This document shows, one piece after another, positions 1 through 9,236 of a stretch of 57,488 nt of DNA. Origin of the DNA: CAYTMY01 sp964618075 (GTDB lineage: Bacteria > Bacillota > Clostridia > Eubacteriales > Anaerofustaceae). Numbering within the stretch: position 1 is the first letter of the stretch; the number at the start of each line of letters is the position of its first letter. The translations under genes and the position numbers were made by a program. The DNA lies in NCBI GenBank assembly GCA_964618075.1, contig CAZTZO010000009.1, positions 1 through 57,488 of the forward strand, read 5' to 3'. The notes beneath the pieces are model-generated. The model ran no database searches. It worked only from the letters and a program-made list of their open reading frames with translations, and was not told the origin of the DNA.

Positions 1-50
1 CGGCCTCTTGGTCCCGAACCAAGCGCTCTACCAAGCTGAGCCACACCCCG
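1..50 (-). tRNA. tRNA-Pro (CGG anticodon), 3' part cut off by window edge
   Basis: Read on the minus strand, the first 50 bases fold as the 5' two thirds of a tRNA. There is a seven-base acceptor strand CGGGGTG, a D arm with GCTC/GAGC flanking AGCTTGGTA, and a five-pair anticodon stem CTTGG/CCAAG around the loop TTCGGGA. Loop positions 34-36 read CGG, so the tRNA decodes the proline codon CCG. The T arm and 3' acceptor strand lie outside the window. Confidence 0.92.
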
Positions 51-70
51 AACGCATATTATTATATAAA

Positions 71-106
71 AAATATCCGAAAAAGCAAAGGCTTTTTCAG
101 ATATTT
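71..106 (-). terminator. Intrinsic terminator downstream of the slipin gene
   Basis: A 16-base inverted repeat (71-86 with 91-106, loop AAAG) carries one G-U wobble when read on the minus strand and runs into a T-rich tract. It lies between the slipin stop codon and the tRNA-Pro gene on the same strand. It should end the slipin message, and the AT-rich bases beyond it can hold the tRNA promoter. Confidence 0.8.
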
Positions 107-128
107 AATACTTAGCTTTATAACAGCC

Positions 129-908
129 TCATTTTGTCGGCTCGTTTTCCTTTTTTTCGACTTTCACACTGTCGGCAAAGCCGTCGACAGCCTTCAACAC
201 CTCCATGGGCACGGTGAAAAATATCGTATTCGACTGATCCGAGCTGATGTCGTTTATCGTGGCAAGAGTCCTTAGGTGAAGCGCTCCCGGCACTCCCGAC
301 ATAAGCTTTGCCGCATCCGTTAAGTTCTGCGCAGCCTCAACCTCGCCCTGCGACTTCCTTATAACGGCTTGCTTCTCTCTTTCGGCTTCTGCCACCTTTG
401 CTATAACGCGCTTCATCTCCTCGGGAAGAGAAATATCCTTAAGTTCGACGTTTTCAACCTTTATACCCCAACAGTCCGTAGCGGTATCTATTATGGATTC
501 GATCGAATGGGAGAGCTTCTCTCTTTCGCTCAGCAATTCGTCAAGAGAAACCTGACCCACGGTATTTCGCATAGTCGTCTGTGCAAGCTGACTTACTGCG
601 TAATAATAGTTTTCGACCTCCAATACTGCCTTTGCCGCGTCGAATACCTTGTAGTATATTACGGCGTTTATTCTCACCGATACGTTATCTTTTGTGATAG
701 CCTCCTGATCGGGAACATCTACGGCCTTTGTTCTGATATCTACCCTTCTGAACTGATTTATAACGGGGAAAACGAAATTCCAGCCCGGATTTAATATTCT
801 GGTGAATTTTCCGAACGTGAAAAGCACGCCTCTCTGATATTCGTTGATCTGTTTTACCGACATAACCAATATCGCCGCAATAATTAAAATAAGCGGAAAT
901 GCAATCAT
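129..908 (-). CDS. Slipin family (SPFH/Band 7, stomatin-like) membrane protein
   Basis: This 259-residue protein has a hydrophobic N-terminal anchor at about residues 3-17, then an SPFH/Band 7 domain starting at the family-typical stretch YQRGVLFTFGKF. A charged helical segment rich in Glu, Ala and Lys (about residues 165-200) follows, as in prokaryotic stomatins. Known slipins form oligomeric rings on the membrane and organise microdomains or membrane proteases. Many are paired with an NfeD partner, but none is adjacent here. The start has an AAGGAG ribosome binding site about seven bases upstream. The terminator at 71-106 suggests a single-gene transcript. Family assignment is firm; cellular role is inferred. 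Confidence 0.9.
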   Translation of the reverse strand: MIAFPLILIIAAILVMSVKQINEYQRGVLFTFGKFTRILNPGWNFVFPVINQFRRVDIRTKAVDVPDQEAITKDNVSVRINAVIYYKVFDAAKAVLEVENYYYAVSQLAQTTMRNTVGQVSLDELLSEREKLSHSIESIIDTATDCWGIKVENVELKDISLPEEMKRVIAKVAEAEREKQAVIRKSQGEVEAAQNLTDAAKLMSGVPGALHLRTLATINDISSDQSNTIFFTVPMEVLKAVDGFADSVKVEKKENEPTK

Positions 909-976
909 AAAATTTCTCCTTGTTTGATTTATATTTGATGATATAAAAAATGTATTAGAGCGTTATTAACATATTA

Positions 977-2833
977 TTAGTTAACATTAAAATACTCGTA
1001 CACCTTCTTAGCGCTCGCTTCATTCATTTTGTCCGCCTTGCACAGCTCCTCCACGCTCGCCTTCTTTATTGCTTCTATTGTGGAAAAATGCTTCATTAAA
1101 GACAGACATCTCTGCTTACCTATCGAATCTATTTCCTCAAGCTGCGTCTTTAGCATGGTTTTGCTTCGTGAAGCTCTGTGATATTCAATAGCAAACCTGT
1201 GAACCTCCTCGCTCATCTCATTGAGAAGCTTCTTTGAATGCTTGAACTCGTTTAAGCTAAGCTCATTTCCTTCACTGTCTATAACAGCTCTAAGCTTATG
1301 CTTTGCATCCTTAACAAGCCCTGCGCACACTATGGGATAACCGAAATCCTTAATTACCGAATTTATCGTATTGACATGACTTTTTCCGCCGTCGGCAAAT
1401 ATCAGCTGAGGCAGAGGCAAAAACTTTGCATTTTTAACAGAGTCGTCTAACTCCGTTTTCGCTCTGGAAAGCCTTCTGAAAACGACCTCTGCCGTGCTGG
1501 CGTAATCATTCTGATCACTCACATATTTTATCCTGAAGCGCCTGTATTGTGAGGGAGACTTTTTAAACATATCGTAGACCGTCATTACCCCCACGTTGTC
1601 GCTGCCGCTTATATTTGAGATATCGTAACATTCTATTCTTTTTAAGCTGTCCTTTATATTAAGCAGACGAGATAATTCCTTTGCAATCCGGCTAATCTCT
1701 TCATTCTGTCTCTCAAGCTTGCTTCTTCTGTTGTCTATATTCATCTTAGCATTTTTTTCCGCCAGCTCCATCAAACGCTTTTTGTCCCCTATCTTCGGCG
1801 TGTGAAGCGTACATATCGTACCCTTTAATTGCGTAAGCATCGCACAAAGAGCTTCGCTGTCCTCAAGCAAGAAGGGAATAAGCACCTCGCGCGGTATGTA
1901 CACACCGGACATATAGTACTGCTTTAAAAAGGATTCAAGCACGTCACAATCACTGTCAGCAGCGTCCTTTTTCATATACCTTATATCAGAGGCTGCAATA
2001 TGCCCCTCTCTGACAAAAAAGAGCTGTATACACGAAATATCCTTATCGGAGGCTATCGCAATTATATCTCTCTCATCAAGAGATGATGTGCTTATCTTTT
2101 GTTTCTGGTTAAGACCCCTTACGCACTCATTAAGCTCCTTAAGATACGAAGCCGTTTCGTAGTTAAGCTTGTCAGACTCATTATTCATCTCTGTTTCTAT
2201 TTGTAATAATAATACTTTATAATTACCCGAAAGCACCTCGCATATCTCGTTTATGTACTTCATGTATTCGCTTAATTTAATATTCCCCGTGCAGGGCGCG
2301 CAGCATTGATGAATGTGATGATTCAAACAGACCTTCCCCACTGTTTTACCAAAGGAGGCACTCTTGGAACACATTTTTACGGGATAATACCTATTAAGAG
2401 CTTCTATCGTCTTTCTCGCATAATAAGAATTGGCATACGGGCCGAAATATTTATCGCCGTCATTTGTCCTTTTTCTGGTCAATAAAAGTCGCGGATATTC
2501 CTCACTTAAGGTAAGCTTAATAAAAGGAAACGATTTATCGTCCTTTAAAAGTATATTGTAGCGAGGTCGGTATTGCTTTATAAGATTGCACTCCAAAAGA
2601 AGCGCCTCTGTTTCATTGTCGGTAACAATCCAGCTCACGTCAGCAATATTTTCGACAAGCTTAGCTGTCTTTCCTGTCTGATTCGCCCTTTGAAAATACT
2701 GTCTGACCCTGTTTTTTAAAACCTTTGCCTTCCCCACATATATAACGTCGCCGCTTAAGTTGTAGTAGGTATACACACCGGGAGAATCCGGCAATTTTTT
2801 TATCTTTTCTTCAACAGACATACTTGCGCTCAT
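977..2833 (-). CDS. uvrC: Excinuclease ABC subunit C
   Basis: At 618 residues this is a full-length UvrC, which makes both incisions around a lesion in nucleotide excision repair with UvrA and UvrB. The N-terminal GIY-YIG nuclease is visible (SPGVYTYY then DVIYVGKAK, about residues 17-40), with a UVR UvrB-binding motif near 200-235. The RNase H-like endonuclease half follows (ECYDISNISG, LPQLIFADGGKSH), and a C-terminal helix-hairpin-helix region begins at IDSIGKQRC. Its start overlaps the end of ogt by 23 bases, so the two DNA repair genes are translationally coupled. A second in-frame ATG four codons in (2821) is an alternative start; neither has a clearly better ribosome binding site. Confidence 0.96.
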   Translation of the reverse strand: MSASMSVEEKIKKLPDSPGVYTYYNLSGDVIYVGKAKVLKNRVRQYFQRANQTGKTAKLVENIADVSWIVTDNETEALLLECNLIKQYRPRYNILLKDDKSFPFIKLTLSEEYPRLLLTRKRTNDGDKYFGPYANSYYARKTIEALNRYYPVKMCSKSASFGKTVGKVCLNHHIHQCCAPCTGNIKLSEYMKYINEICEVLSGNYKVLLLQIETEMNNESDKLNYETASYLKELNECVRGLNQKQKISTSSLDERDIIAIASDKDISCIQLFFVREGHIAASDIRYMKKDAADSDCDVLESFLKQYYMSGVYIPREVLIPFLLEDSEALCAMLTQLKGTICTLHTPKIGDKKRLMELAEKNAKMNIDNRRSKLERQNEEISRIAKELSRLLNIKDSLKRIECYDISNISGSDNVGVMTVYDMFKKSPSQYRRFRIKYVSDQNDYASTAEVVFRRLSRAKTELDDSVKNAKFLPLPQLIFADGGKSHVNTINSVIKDFGYPIVCAGLVKDAKHKLRAVIDSEGNELSLNEFKHSKKLLNEMSEEVHRFAIEYHRASRSKTMLKTQLEEIDSIGKQRCLSLMKHFSTIEAIKKASVEELCKADKMNEASAKKVYEYFNVN

Positions 2834-3278
2834 TTTCCAGTAATATTTTTTTCATCTCTATTCCGCCACCGAAGCCGCCAAGAGAACCGTTTGAAGAAAT
2901 CACTCTGTGGCACGGGATAATTATCATGATAGGATTCTTATGACATGCCCCTCCCACCGCGCGCGAAGCCTTCGGGGAACCTATTAAACTCGCTATTTGT
3001 CCGTAGCTTCTTGTCTGAGCGTAAGGTATATTTATAAGTTCCGCCCATACGCTTTGTTCAAACGCGCTTCCTTTCGTATCTATATCAATATCGAATATTT
3101 TCCGTTGTCCCAAGAAATACTCCGAAAGCTGTTTTATGCATTCTATTAAAACAGGCTCGTTAGTTTCCGTTATTATATTTTCTTCTTTTGAAAAGCTTGA
3201 AGCGACGCCGTTTATTTTCCCGTTTTCGCTTGTTATCAAAAGCGCACCGATCGGCGAATTATATATTACTTTTTCCAT
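2811..3278 (-). CDS. ogt: Methylated-DNA--protein-cysteine methyltransferase
   Basis: This 155-residue protein transfers O6-alkyl groups from guanine to its own cysteine in a suicide reaction. The active-site motif IIPCHRVI is intact with the acceptor at about Cys123. The helix-turn-helix DNA-binding region precedes it (YGQIASLIGSPKASRAVGGAC). The length matches the Ogt/MGMT catalytic unit without an Ada regulatory domain. The ATG at 3278 is preferred; a GTG two codons upstream (3284) is also in frame, and the ribosome binding site is weak for both. It overlaps uvrC and forms a small alkylation/excision repair operon. Confidence 0.94.
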   Translation of the reverse strand: MEKVIYNSPIGALLITSENGKINGVASSFSKEENIITETNEPVLIECIKQLSEYFLGQRKIFDIDIDTKGSAFEQSVWAELINIPYAQTRSYGQIASLIGSPKASRAVGGACHKNPIMIIIPCHRVISSNGSLGGFGGGIEMKKILLENERKYVC

Positions 3279-3305
3279 GGGCACATTCTACCATAACAAA
3301 TCTAA

Positions 3306-3346
3306 AATAAAAAGCCCCCTCGCTGCCGGCGGCAAGCTAAGGGAGC
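3306..3346 (-). terminator. Intrinsic terminator after alr
   Basis: On the minus strand a GC-rich hairpin (outer arms GCTCCCT and AGGGGGC, with an inner GCC/GGC stem) is followed by TTTTTATTTT. It lies between the alr stop codon and the ogt start, so ogt-uvrC should have its own promoter in the remaining few bases or depend on readthrough. Confidence 0.8.
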
Positions 3347-3356
3347 AAAGAAATAA

Positions 3357-4460
3357 CTATTTATATATACGCTTAACTCGTTTACTGACGGAACACATTA
3401 TTTCGTATGGTATCGTTCCTATCTTGTCGGCAAGCTCGCAGACCGATATGTTTTCACCGAACAATTCAGCCTTATCGCCTACCCTTACGTCATTTATATC
3501 CGTTATGTCAGCAGCCATCATATCCATGCATATATTGCCGCATATATGCGCTCTCTTGGAATGTATGTATATATCTCCCGTGTTGGAAAGCGCGCGGAAA
3601 TATCCGTCGGCATAGCCTGCACATAATATTGCCATTTTCCTGTCGCTGTCGGCTTCATAGTTGCGTGAATAACCGACGCTGTCGCCTTTTTTAAGCTTGT
3701 AGGTATTTGCAACGCTAGTAAGAAAAGTCATTACAGGCTTCAATTCGTCCTTAAAGGCATAATCGGGAAACGGGCTTACTCCGTACAAGGCTATCCCCGG
3801 ACGAAAGGCGTTTGCTTCCTTGCACTCAAAGCTTAAGGTTGCCGCGCTGTTTGAGATATGCACTATTCCCGTGTCGATACCGGCTTGCTTCATTTGGGTT
3901 ACTACTTTAACAAACCTGTCTCTTTGCAAGATTGAAAAGCTTTTGTCCGCTTCATCGGCACACGAATAATGGGAGAACACCCCTTTTATACAAAGCCCCT
4001 CCATTTGGCTTATCTGCTTTATTATTTTGATACAGTTGTCATCAACAGGGAAACCGAGTCTGTTCATTCCCGTGTTCAGCTTAATATGAACATCAACTAT
4101 TTTCGAGCTTTTCAATGCGTAGTCGCTTAACATTCTTGCAAACTTAAGCGAATAAAGCGCTACGGTCAAATTATACTGGCATACCTCGTCTATACGCTCT
4201 GAAGGAATATAGCCCAATATAAGTATGTCATTTTTTACCCCGTTTTGCCTTAAGATTTCCGCTTCGTCTATGGACGCAACTGCAAAATGCTTTGCTCCGT
4301 TTTCCTCAAGAGCCTTCACGCACATAGGCGCACCGTGTCCGTAAGCGTCTGCCTTCACTATACACATGGGGATTTTCCCGCCGGATTTTTCAACAAGGAG
4401 CTTAAAGTTACTGACCAGATTGTCTAAATTGATTTTAGCATATGTATTCGGATATTTCAT
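3357..4460 (-). CDS. alr: Alanine racemase
   Basis: This 367-residue fold-type III PLP enzyme interconverts L- and D-alanine for peptidoglycan and, in spore formers, for control of germination. The PLP lysine lies in the signature KADAYGHG (about Lys36). The catalytic tyrosine region SVGYSRNY appears near residue 262 and the closing stretch GNICMDMMAADIT is typical. The gene is monocistronic: it ends in the terminator at 3306-3346, and upstream lies the divergently transcribed pdaA. Length and motifs are standard. Confidence 0.97.
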   Translation of the reverse strand: MKYPNTYAKINLDNLVSNFKLLVEKSGGKIPMCIVKADAYGHGAPMCVKALEENGAKHFAVASIDEAEILRQNGVKNDILILGYIPSERIDEVCQYNLTVALYSLKFARMLSDYALKSSKIVDVHIKLNTGMNRLGFPVDDNCIKIIKQISQMEGLCIKGVFSHYSCADEADKSFSILQRDRFVKVVTQMKQAGIDTGIVHISNSAATLSFECKEANAFRPGIALYGVSPFPDYAFKDELKPVMTFLTSVANTYKLKKGDSVGYSRNYEADSDRKMAILCAGYADGYFRALSNTGDIYIHSKRAHICGNICMDMMAADITDINDVRVGDKAELFGENISVCELADKIGTIPYEIMCSVSKRVKRIYK

Positions 4461-4605
4461 AGTGCAATTATATTACACTTCGAAGGCAAATAAAACCATT
4501 TAAAGCTTTTATTAACGCTTTATTTATTTTTATCCGTTTTAAAAAAAAAAGAATATCTTTAATTAATTTCGCGTATATCTTAAATAAGGCTTATCGGAGG
4601 TGATG

Positions 4606-5478
4606 ATGAAAAACAAAATGAGCGAAATTAAAGACAAAATATTTCAAAAACAAAAAAGAAAAAAACGTGTGCTCAAGCTATCCGCCGGCCCGTATAAGGC
4701 GCTGTATATTCTTACTGTTTTAGTCGCCCTGTGCGCTTTAATATATCAGGGATATGATATACTCACAAAAATAAAAAGCGCTTCGGCTTCTGACGTTATT
4801 GACTGGGGAGTAAGCTTTCGCGAAAAAGGCACGACTCCTATAGGCAACGCCGACAACGATTATCTGCTTTCCTTCTCATCATGTTACCACGCCGACGAAA
4901 CAAACAAAAGCGTCTATCTGACCTTTGATGCAGGCTATGAAAACGGCTATACGCCTGCTATTCTTGATATATTAAAGGATAACGAAGTTCCGGCAGCATT
5001 CTTTTTAACCGGACATTTTCTTAAAAACGAAGGAGATCTGGTAAAAAGAATGGCAAACGAGGGACATATCGTCGGCAACCATACCATGAACCACCCCGAC
5101 ATGACTATTTTGGACGAAAACGAATTTGCTTCCCAGATAAATGAAGCGGCGGAAATCTACACTCAATGCACCTGTGAAGAAATGCCGATGTATTTCAGAC
5201 CGCCGGCCGGCAAATTTAACGAGCTTACCTTAAAGCGCGCTCAAAATATGGGATATAAAACAATACTGTGGTCGATAGCATATAACGACTGGGACAACAA
5301 CGCTCAGCCCAATTGTGAAAATGCTATTGAAACACTTTGCTCCCGAACCCATCCCGGAGCGATAATTTTGCTTCATGCAACAAGTAAAACTAACAGCCTT
5401 ATACTTGACGAATACATAAAGACGCTTAAAAGTCAGGGATATGAATTTCTATCCTTAGACGAGCTTAAGTGGGAATAA
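4606..5478 (+). CDS. pdaA: PdaA-like delta-lactam-biosynthetic de-N-acetylase
   Basis: The protein has a cytosolic basic N-terminus, one membrane segment (about residues 27-45) and a NodB polysaccharide deacetylase domain. The PdaA-type motif TFDAGYENGYTP contains the catalytic Asp and metal Asp. The metal histidines are in GNHTMNHPDM, with RPPAGKFN and LLHA as later motifs. In Bacillus, PdaA removes N-acetyl groups from muramic acid so that muramic delta-lactam forms in the spore cortex, so this gene suggests sporulation. The ATG at 4606 is chosen because GGAGG sits five bases upstream; GTG 4600 and ATG 4603 would be too close. The next gene begins immediately after the stop. Confidence 0.88.
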   Translation: MKNKMSEIKDKIFQKQKRKKRVLKLSAGPYKALYILTVLVALCALIYQGYDILTKIKSASASDVIDWGVSFREKGTTPIGNADNDYLLSFSSCYHADETNKSVYLTFDAGYENGYTPAILDILKDNEVPAAFFLTGHFLKNEGDLVKRMANEGHIVGNHTMNHPDMTILDENEFASQINEAAEIYTQCTCEEMPMYFRPPAGKFNELTLKRAQNMGYKTILWSIAYNDWDNNAQPNCENAIETLCSRTHPGAIILLHATSKTNSLILDEYIKTLKSQGYEFLSLDELKWE

Positions 5479-6336
5479 ATGAGAATAGGAAGAAAAGCTC
5501 TCGGGATATTAGTCTTGGTTGTATTGATGACGGTGATAATTATAGCTCTTAAGCTCAATACGAGGCTTACCTCAAGCGAAAACAACGAAGTAGAGCTTAT
5601 TGTCGTAATGTATCACGCAATTTTAAAGGACGAAAACCGAAAAGGCGAATATGTCATTTCTCCCGAGCAGCTTGAAGAGGATATAAAGTATATTGAGCAA
5701 AACTCTATAAAAAGCGTTTCCGTAAGTGAGCTTAATGATTATATTAACGGCAAAACATCTCTAAGTGGTAAATGCATACTTTTTAGCTTTGACGACGGCT
5801 ACTACAATAACTATTATTACGCTTACCCACTGCTTTTAAAATACAATATAAAGGCTGTCATTTCTCCTATAGGAATAAACAGCGAAAAGGAAACTTCAGA
5901 GCAAAAACAAGTGCCCGCATATTCTCATATAAACTTTACGCAGATAAGAGAAATGCTGGATTCCGGACTTGTTGAAATAGGCAACCACACATATGATATG
6001 CACAATTACTCGAAATACTTCGGCGTTAGGTGTCCCGACAATACAAGCTGGGACGAATTTGCTCCGACGCTTTCAGGCGATTTGACAAAATTTCAAGAGC
6101 TTATAAAAACGAACTGCGACTATGAATCGTATATCTTTGCATATCCGTTCGGCAGATACGATGAAAACAGCCGCAAGCTCGTTAATTCACTCGGCTTTGT
6201 TTGCACTCTATCAAGCGAAGAGGGCGTAAATAGGATATATGAGGGAGGCAATCTCGAAATGCTCAAAAGATACAATCGCTCTGGAAATATGACAAGCAGT
6301 GAATTTTTCGGTAAAATTCTTAAGGATTCAGAGTAA
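5479..6336 (+). CDS. Membrane-anchored polysaccharide deacetylase family protein
   Basis: This 285-residue protein has an N-terminal signal-anchor (about residues 8-24) followed by a NodB-type domain. It begins at VVMYHAI, with the FSFDDGYYNNY motif carrying the catalytic and metal Asp, and GNHTYDMH carrying the metal His. FAYPFGRYDE is the later arginine/proline motif. Its substrate is an extracellular N-acetylated glycan, most likely peptidoglycan, but it lacks the PdaA-specific motif. The ATG abuts the stop of pdaA (TAAATG), implying coupled translation and a shared role in wall or cortex modification. The exact substrate is not visible. Confidence 0.86.
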   Translation: MRIGRKALGILVLVVLMTVIIIALKLNTRLTSSENNEVELIVVMYHAILKDENRKGEYVISPEQLEEDIKYIEQNSIKSVSVSELNDYINGKTSLSGKCILFSFDDGYYNNYYYAYPLLLKYNIKAVISPIGINSEKETSEQKQVPAYSHINFTQIREMLDSGLVEIGNHTYDMHNYSKYFGVRCPDNTSWDEFAPTLSGDLTKFQELIKTNCDYESYIFAYPFGRYDENSRKLVNSLGFVCTLSSEEGVNRIYEGGNLEMLKRYNRSGNMTSSEFFGKILKDSE

Positions 6337-6464
6337 ATAATGTCAATAAGTTGTTGAAAGTGTTGACAACCTTCGTAAAACATTGTCGAAACATGTCAAA
6401 TAAAGTAATTTATTATAATATAACGAATATTTTTAATACTTTTAAAAATATTTTTCTTTTTGTG

Positions 6465-6698
6465 CTATTTTATCAAAAATGTTGTTTTGCCGTTGTTTAA
6501 GCCGACTATTTTTCGTTGTATGCGAGGATTATTATATTCTTTCCTTACAAAATCCAGCAAAGCATGACCGTTTTTGTAGCCGTGTATAATGTCGATTTCT
6601 TTAACGTCATCTGAGAGATACTCAAGAAAATAATCTATTTCAATATGAGCCTCCATAACGGTTAAACCGTGTATATCGAGGCTCGTTTCAGTGTGCAT
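6465..6698 (-). CDS. Small stand-alone Smr-domain protein
   Basis: Only 77 residues long, this is almost exactly one Smr domain. It has the LDIHGLTVMEA opening motif and IDIIHGYKNGHALLDFV, where the usual HGxG loop reads HGYKNG. Smr domains are nucleases or RNA-binding modules found at the C-terminus of MutS2 or alone. The gene starts eight bases after rlmB and ends the rplI-dnaB-rlmB operon. A role in RNA or ribosome quality control would fit the neighbours, but that is inference. Confidence 0.82.
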   Translation of the reverse strand: MHTETSLDIHGLTVMEAHIEIDYFLEYLSDDVKEIDIIHGYKNGHALLDFVRKEYNNPRIQRKIVGLNNGKTTFLIK

Positions 6699-6706
6699 TT
6701 TTCTTC

Positions 6707-7444
6707 TTACCCCCGCTGCCTTGCCGCTTCAAATAATACTATTCCGCATGCAACGGACGTATTCAGAGAGTCTAACTTTCCCTTCATTGGTATGGAAGCA
6801 CAAAAGTCCGCCTTTTGCTTTATAACACGGCTGATTCCCTTTCCCTCGGCTCCCGCAACGATAACAAGAGGCATATCGTAGTCTATCTCGTAATAATTCG
6901 TTCCCTCCATATCGCAGCAAACCGCAAACAGCCCTTTCTTCTGTAAAGCCTCCATTGTCTGAGCTATATTTGCCACCTGTGCTATTTTCATGTATTCGAT
7001 ACTGCCCGCAGAGGATTTGTATACGCCCTCGTTTATGGAGGCGCTTCTTCTTTTTGCTATAACAACGCCGTGCGCTCCGCAGCAATATGCGCTTCTTATT
7101 ATTGCGCCCGCATTGTGAGGATCGGTTATCTCGTCAAGCATAACTATAAACGGCTTTTCATTTCTTTCCTTCGCTACGTCAAGTATATCCTGTATATCGC
7201 AGAATTCTATAGGCGAGCAGACAGCTATTATCCCTTGATGAGCGCCCTGAGCGCACATAAAGTCCAGCTTGCGCCTGTCCGTTTTCTGCACGTATATATT
7301 ATGTGATTCAGCAAGCTTTATAAGCTGTATCAGCGCATAATCCGCATCTGCATTTGTTACAAATATCTTGTTTATGTTTCTGCCGCTTTTTATAGCCTCC
7401 TTGACGGGGTTGCGGCCTATGACCTTTTCATATTCTTCCTGCAT
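6707..7444 (-). CDS. rlmB: 23S rRNA (guanosine-2'-O)-methyltransferase, TrmH/SpoU family
   Basis: This 245-residue SPOUT methyltransferase has an N-terminal substrate-binding domain (GRNPVKEAI) and a C-terminal knotted catalytic domain. The three SpoU motifs are present: DPHNAGAIIRSA with the conserved Asn and Arg, VIVAGAEGKGIS, and IPMKGKLDSLNTSVA. RlmB methylates G2251 in the ribosomal P loop; close paralogues modify other sites, so position specificity is inferred. The start codon shares one base with the dnaB stop (TAATG), indicating translational coupling. Confidence 0.93.
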   Translation of the reverse strand: MQEEYEKVIGRNPVKEAIKSGRNINKIFVTNADADYALIQLIKLAESHNIYVQKTDRRKLDFMCAQGAHQGIIAVCSPIEFCDIQDILDVAKERNEKPFIVMLDEITDPHNAGAIIRSAYCCGAHGVVIAKRRSASINEGVYKSSAGSIEYMKIAQVANIAQTMEALQKKGLFAVCCDMEGTNYYEIDYDMPLVIVAGAEGKGISRVIKQKADFCASIPMKGKLDSLNTSVACGIVLFEAARQRG

Positions 7445-8790
7445 TACTCTTCATCCTTCCTTTTAGGCGGTGCGTCGATAAATTTCGTGTATTCCTCCAA
7501 AAATTTAAGGAATACAGTTCCTGTTTCACCGTTTCTGTGCTTATTGATGATAAGCTCGGTGTTTTCGTCTTCGCTCTCTTTATTGTAATAGTTGTCTCTG
7601 TAAAGCATCATAACGATATCGGCATCCTGCTCTATTGCTCCCGATTCACGCAAGTCCGAAAGAATAGGACGCTTGTCTCCTCTTCCCTCAGGGCTTCTCG
7701 AGAGCTGGGATAATGCAATAAGCGGACAGTTAAGCTCCTTTGCAAGAGCCTTTAGCTCGCGCGATATAGAGGAAATTTCCTGTTGACGGTTTTCATTTCT
7801 CGATTTTGTAGACATAAGCTGCAAATAGTCGATTATGACAAGATCAAGTCCCTTTGTGCTTTTTAACTTTCTTAGCTTAGCTCTCATGTCTCCGGCGGAT
7901 ATACCGGAGGTATCGTCTATATAAAGCTGAGTATCGCTCTCGGCAATAGCGCCGTTAAAAACCGTTATCTTTTTCCACTGAGCCTGCGACTGCTTACCTA
8001 AGCGTATACTCATGGAATTGACCTGCGTTTCCGAGGAAATTATTCTCATAAGCAGCTGCTCGCACGACATTTCCAGACTGAAAAACGCAACTGTTTTTTT
8101 GCCTCTTATCGCGGCGTTCTGAGCGATATTCAAGCCCAGAGCCGTTTTACCCATGCTCGGTCGTGCTGCGATCAATATCAGATCCGACTTTTGAAGTCCT
8201 CCCGTCACGCGGTCAAGCCCTTTAAAGCCCGAAGCAACTCCCGTCAAATCTTCGCCCGCCTTATACAGCTCGCTCAGCTTTATTATAGCAGGCGTCATGG
8301 CTTCCCTTAATGAGATGAATTCGCTTCTTGCCCTGTCCACGGAAAGGTCGTATATATACTTCTGTGCATCGTCGATTATGTCAGATAGCTCTTCTTCGTT
8401 TTTATAGCACTTGTTGATAATATCGCCGAAGTTTATTATCATATTGCGCAGGGCGGCTTTTTCGCTCACTATGCGGCAGTATTGCTCGATGTTTTTCGTT
8501 GATGTGACTATTTCCTGTAACTCGGCTATATAATCCGCTCCGACCTTATCCATAACGCCCTCGACTGAGAGCTTGTCAATAATGGTTACGTAATCGACAG
8601 CATAGCCTCTGTTCATTATTTCGCTTATTGCGACAAATATCCACTTGTTTCGTTCGACGTAAAAATCGTCCTCACTTAGCATATTGACTGCCGTAAGAAC
8701 GCAATCCTTATCGAGCATCATACAGCCAAGTACAGACTTCTCTGCTTCGTCGCTGTATGGCGGTGTTTTGATATAATCGCTTGAAGGCAT
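7444..8790 (-). CDS. dnaB: Replicative DNA helicase
   Basis: This 448-residue hexameric helicase unwinds DNA at the replication fork and binds primase through its N-terminal domain (PPYSDEAEKSVLGCMML). The RecA-like motor has Walker A ARPSMGKTAL, the DnaB-type segment FFSLEMSCEQL, Walker B LDLVIIDYLQLM, and RLSRSPEGR-type motifs close to the C-terminus. No intein is present and length is normal. It lies just after rplI, as in many Bacillota, and is coupled to rlmB by a TAATG overlap. Confidence 0.97.
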   Translation of the reverse strand: MPSSDYIKTPPYSDEAEKSVLGCMMLDKDCVLTAVNMLSEDDFYVERNKWIFVAISEIMNRGYAVDYVTIIDKLSVEGVMDKVGADYIAELQEIVTSTKNIEQYCRIVSEKAALRNMIINFGDIINKCYKNEEELSDIIDDAQKYIYDLSVDRARSEFISLREAMTPAIIKLSELYKAGEDLTGVASGFKGLDRVTGGLQKSDLILIAARPSMGKTALGLNIAQNAAIRGKKTVAFFSLEMSCEQLLMRIISSETQVNSMSIRLGKQSQAQWKKITVFNGAIAESDTQLYIDDTSGISAGDMRAKLRKLKSTKGLDLVIIDYLQLMSTKSRNENRQQEISSISRELKALAKELNCPLIALSQLSRSPEGRGDKRPILSDLRESGAIEQDADIVMMLYRDNYYNKESEDENTELIINKHRNGETGTVFLKFLEEYTKFIDAPPKRKDEE

Positions 8791-8792
8791 TT

Positions 8793-9236
8793 TTACTCCG
8801 TTTCCACCATCAGAGTTATAACTGCGTCTACCTGTGGGTGAAGTTTTATTTTTATTTCATGCTTGCCTGTGTTTTTTATTGTGTCGCTGACTATCTTGCG
8901 CTTATCTATTTCGACATTCTCATTTTTTTTGAGTGCGTCGGCAATCTCCTGACTCGTCACTGCGCCGTAGAGTCTTCCCTCAGGGCCGCTTTTTACCTTG
9001 AGGATTATTTCTTTATTATTTATCTGCTGCTTGATTTTTTCTGCTTCAGCCTTTATTCTCGCTTCCTCAGCGGCAATTTGAGACAGCTGAGCCTCAAGCA
9101 CCTTCATGTTTTCCTCGTTGGCGGGAAGCGCCAGTTTTTTCTTTATAAGAAAGTTTCTCGCATAGCCTTCCTTTACGTCCACCACCTGACGTATTTTACC
9201 CACGTCGGGCACGTCTTTTATAAGAATTACTTTCAT
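8793..9236 (-). CDS. rplI: 50S ribosomal protein L9
   Basis: This 147-residue protein binds 23S rRNA at the base of the L1 stalk. The N-terminal L9 signature is clear (MKVILIKDVPDVGKIRQVVDVKEGY in part, then ARNFLIKKKLALPA), followed by the long connecting helix and the C-terminal domain ending near LHPQVDAVITLMVE. The start is placed at the ATG at 9236, which has a GGGGGG ribosome binding site eight bases upstream. An in-frame codon further up at 9251 overlaps that site and is rejected. It heads the dnaB operon. Confidence 0.96.
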   Translation of the reverse strand: MKVILIKDVPDVGKIRQVVDVKEGYARNFLIKKKLALPANEENMKVLEAQLSQIAAEEARIKAEAEKIKQQINNKEIILKVKSGPEGRLYGAVTSQEIADALKKNENVEIDKRKIVSDTIKNTGKHEIKIKLHPQVDAVITLMVETE

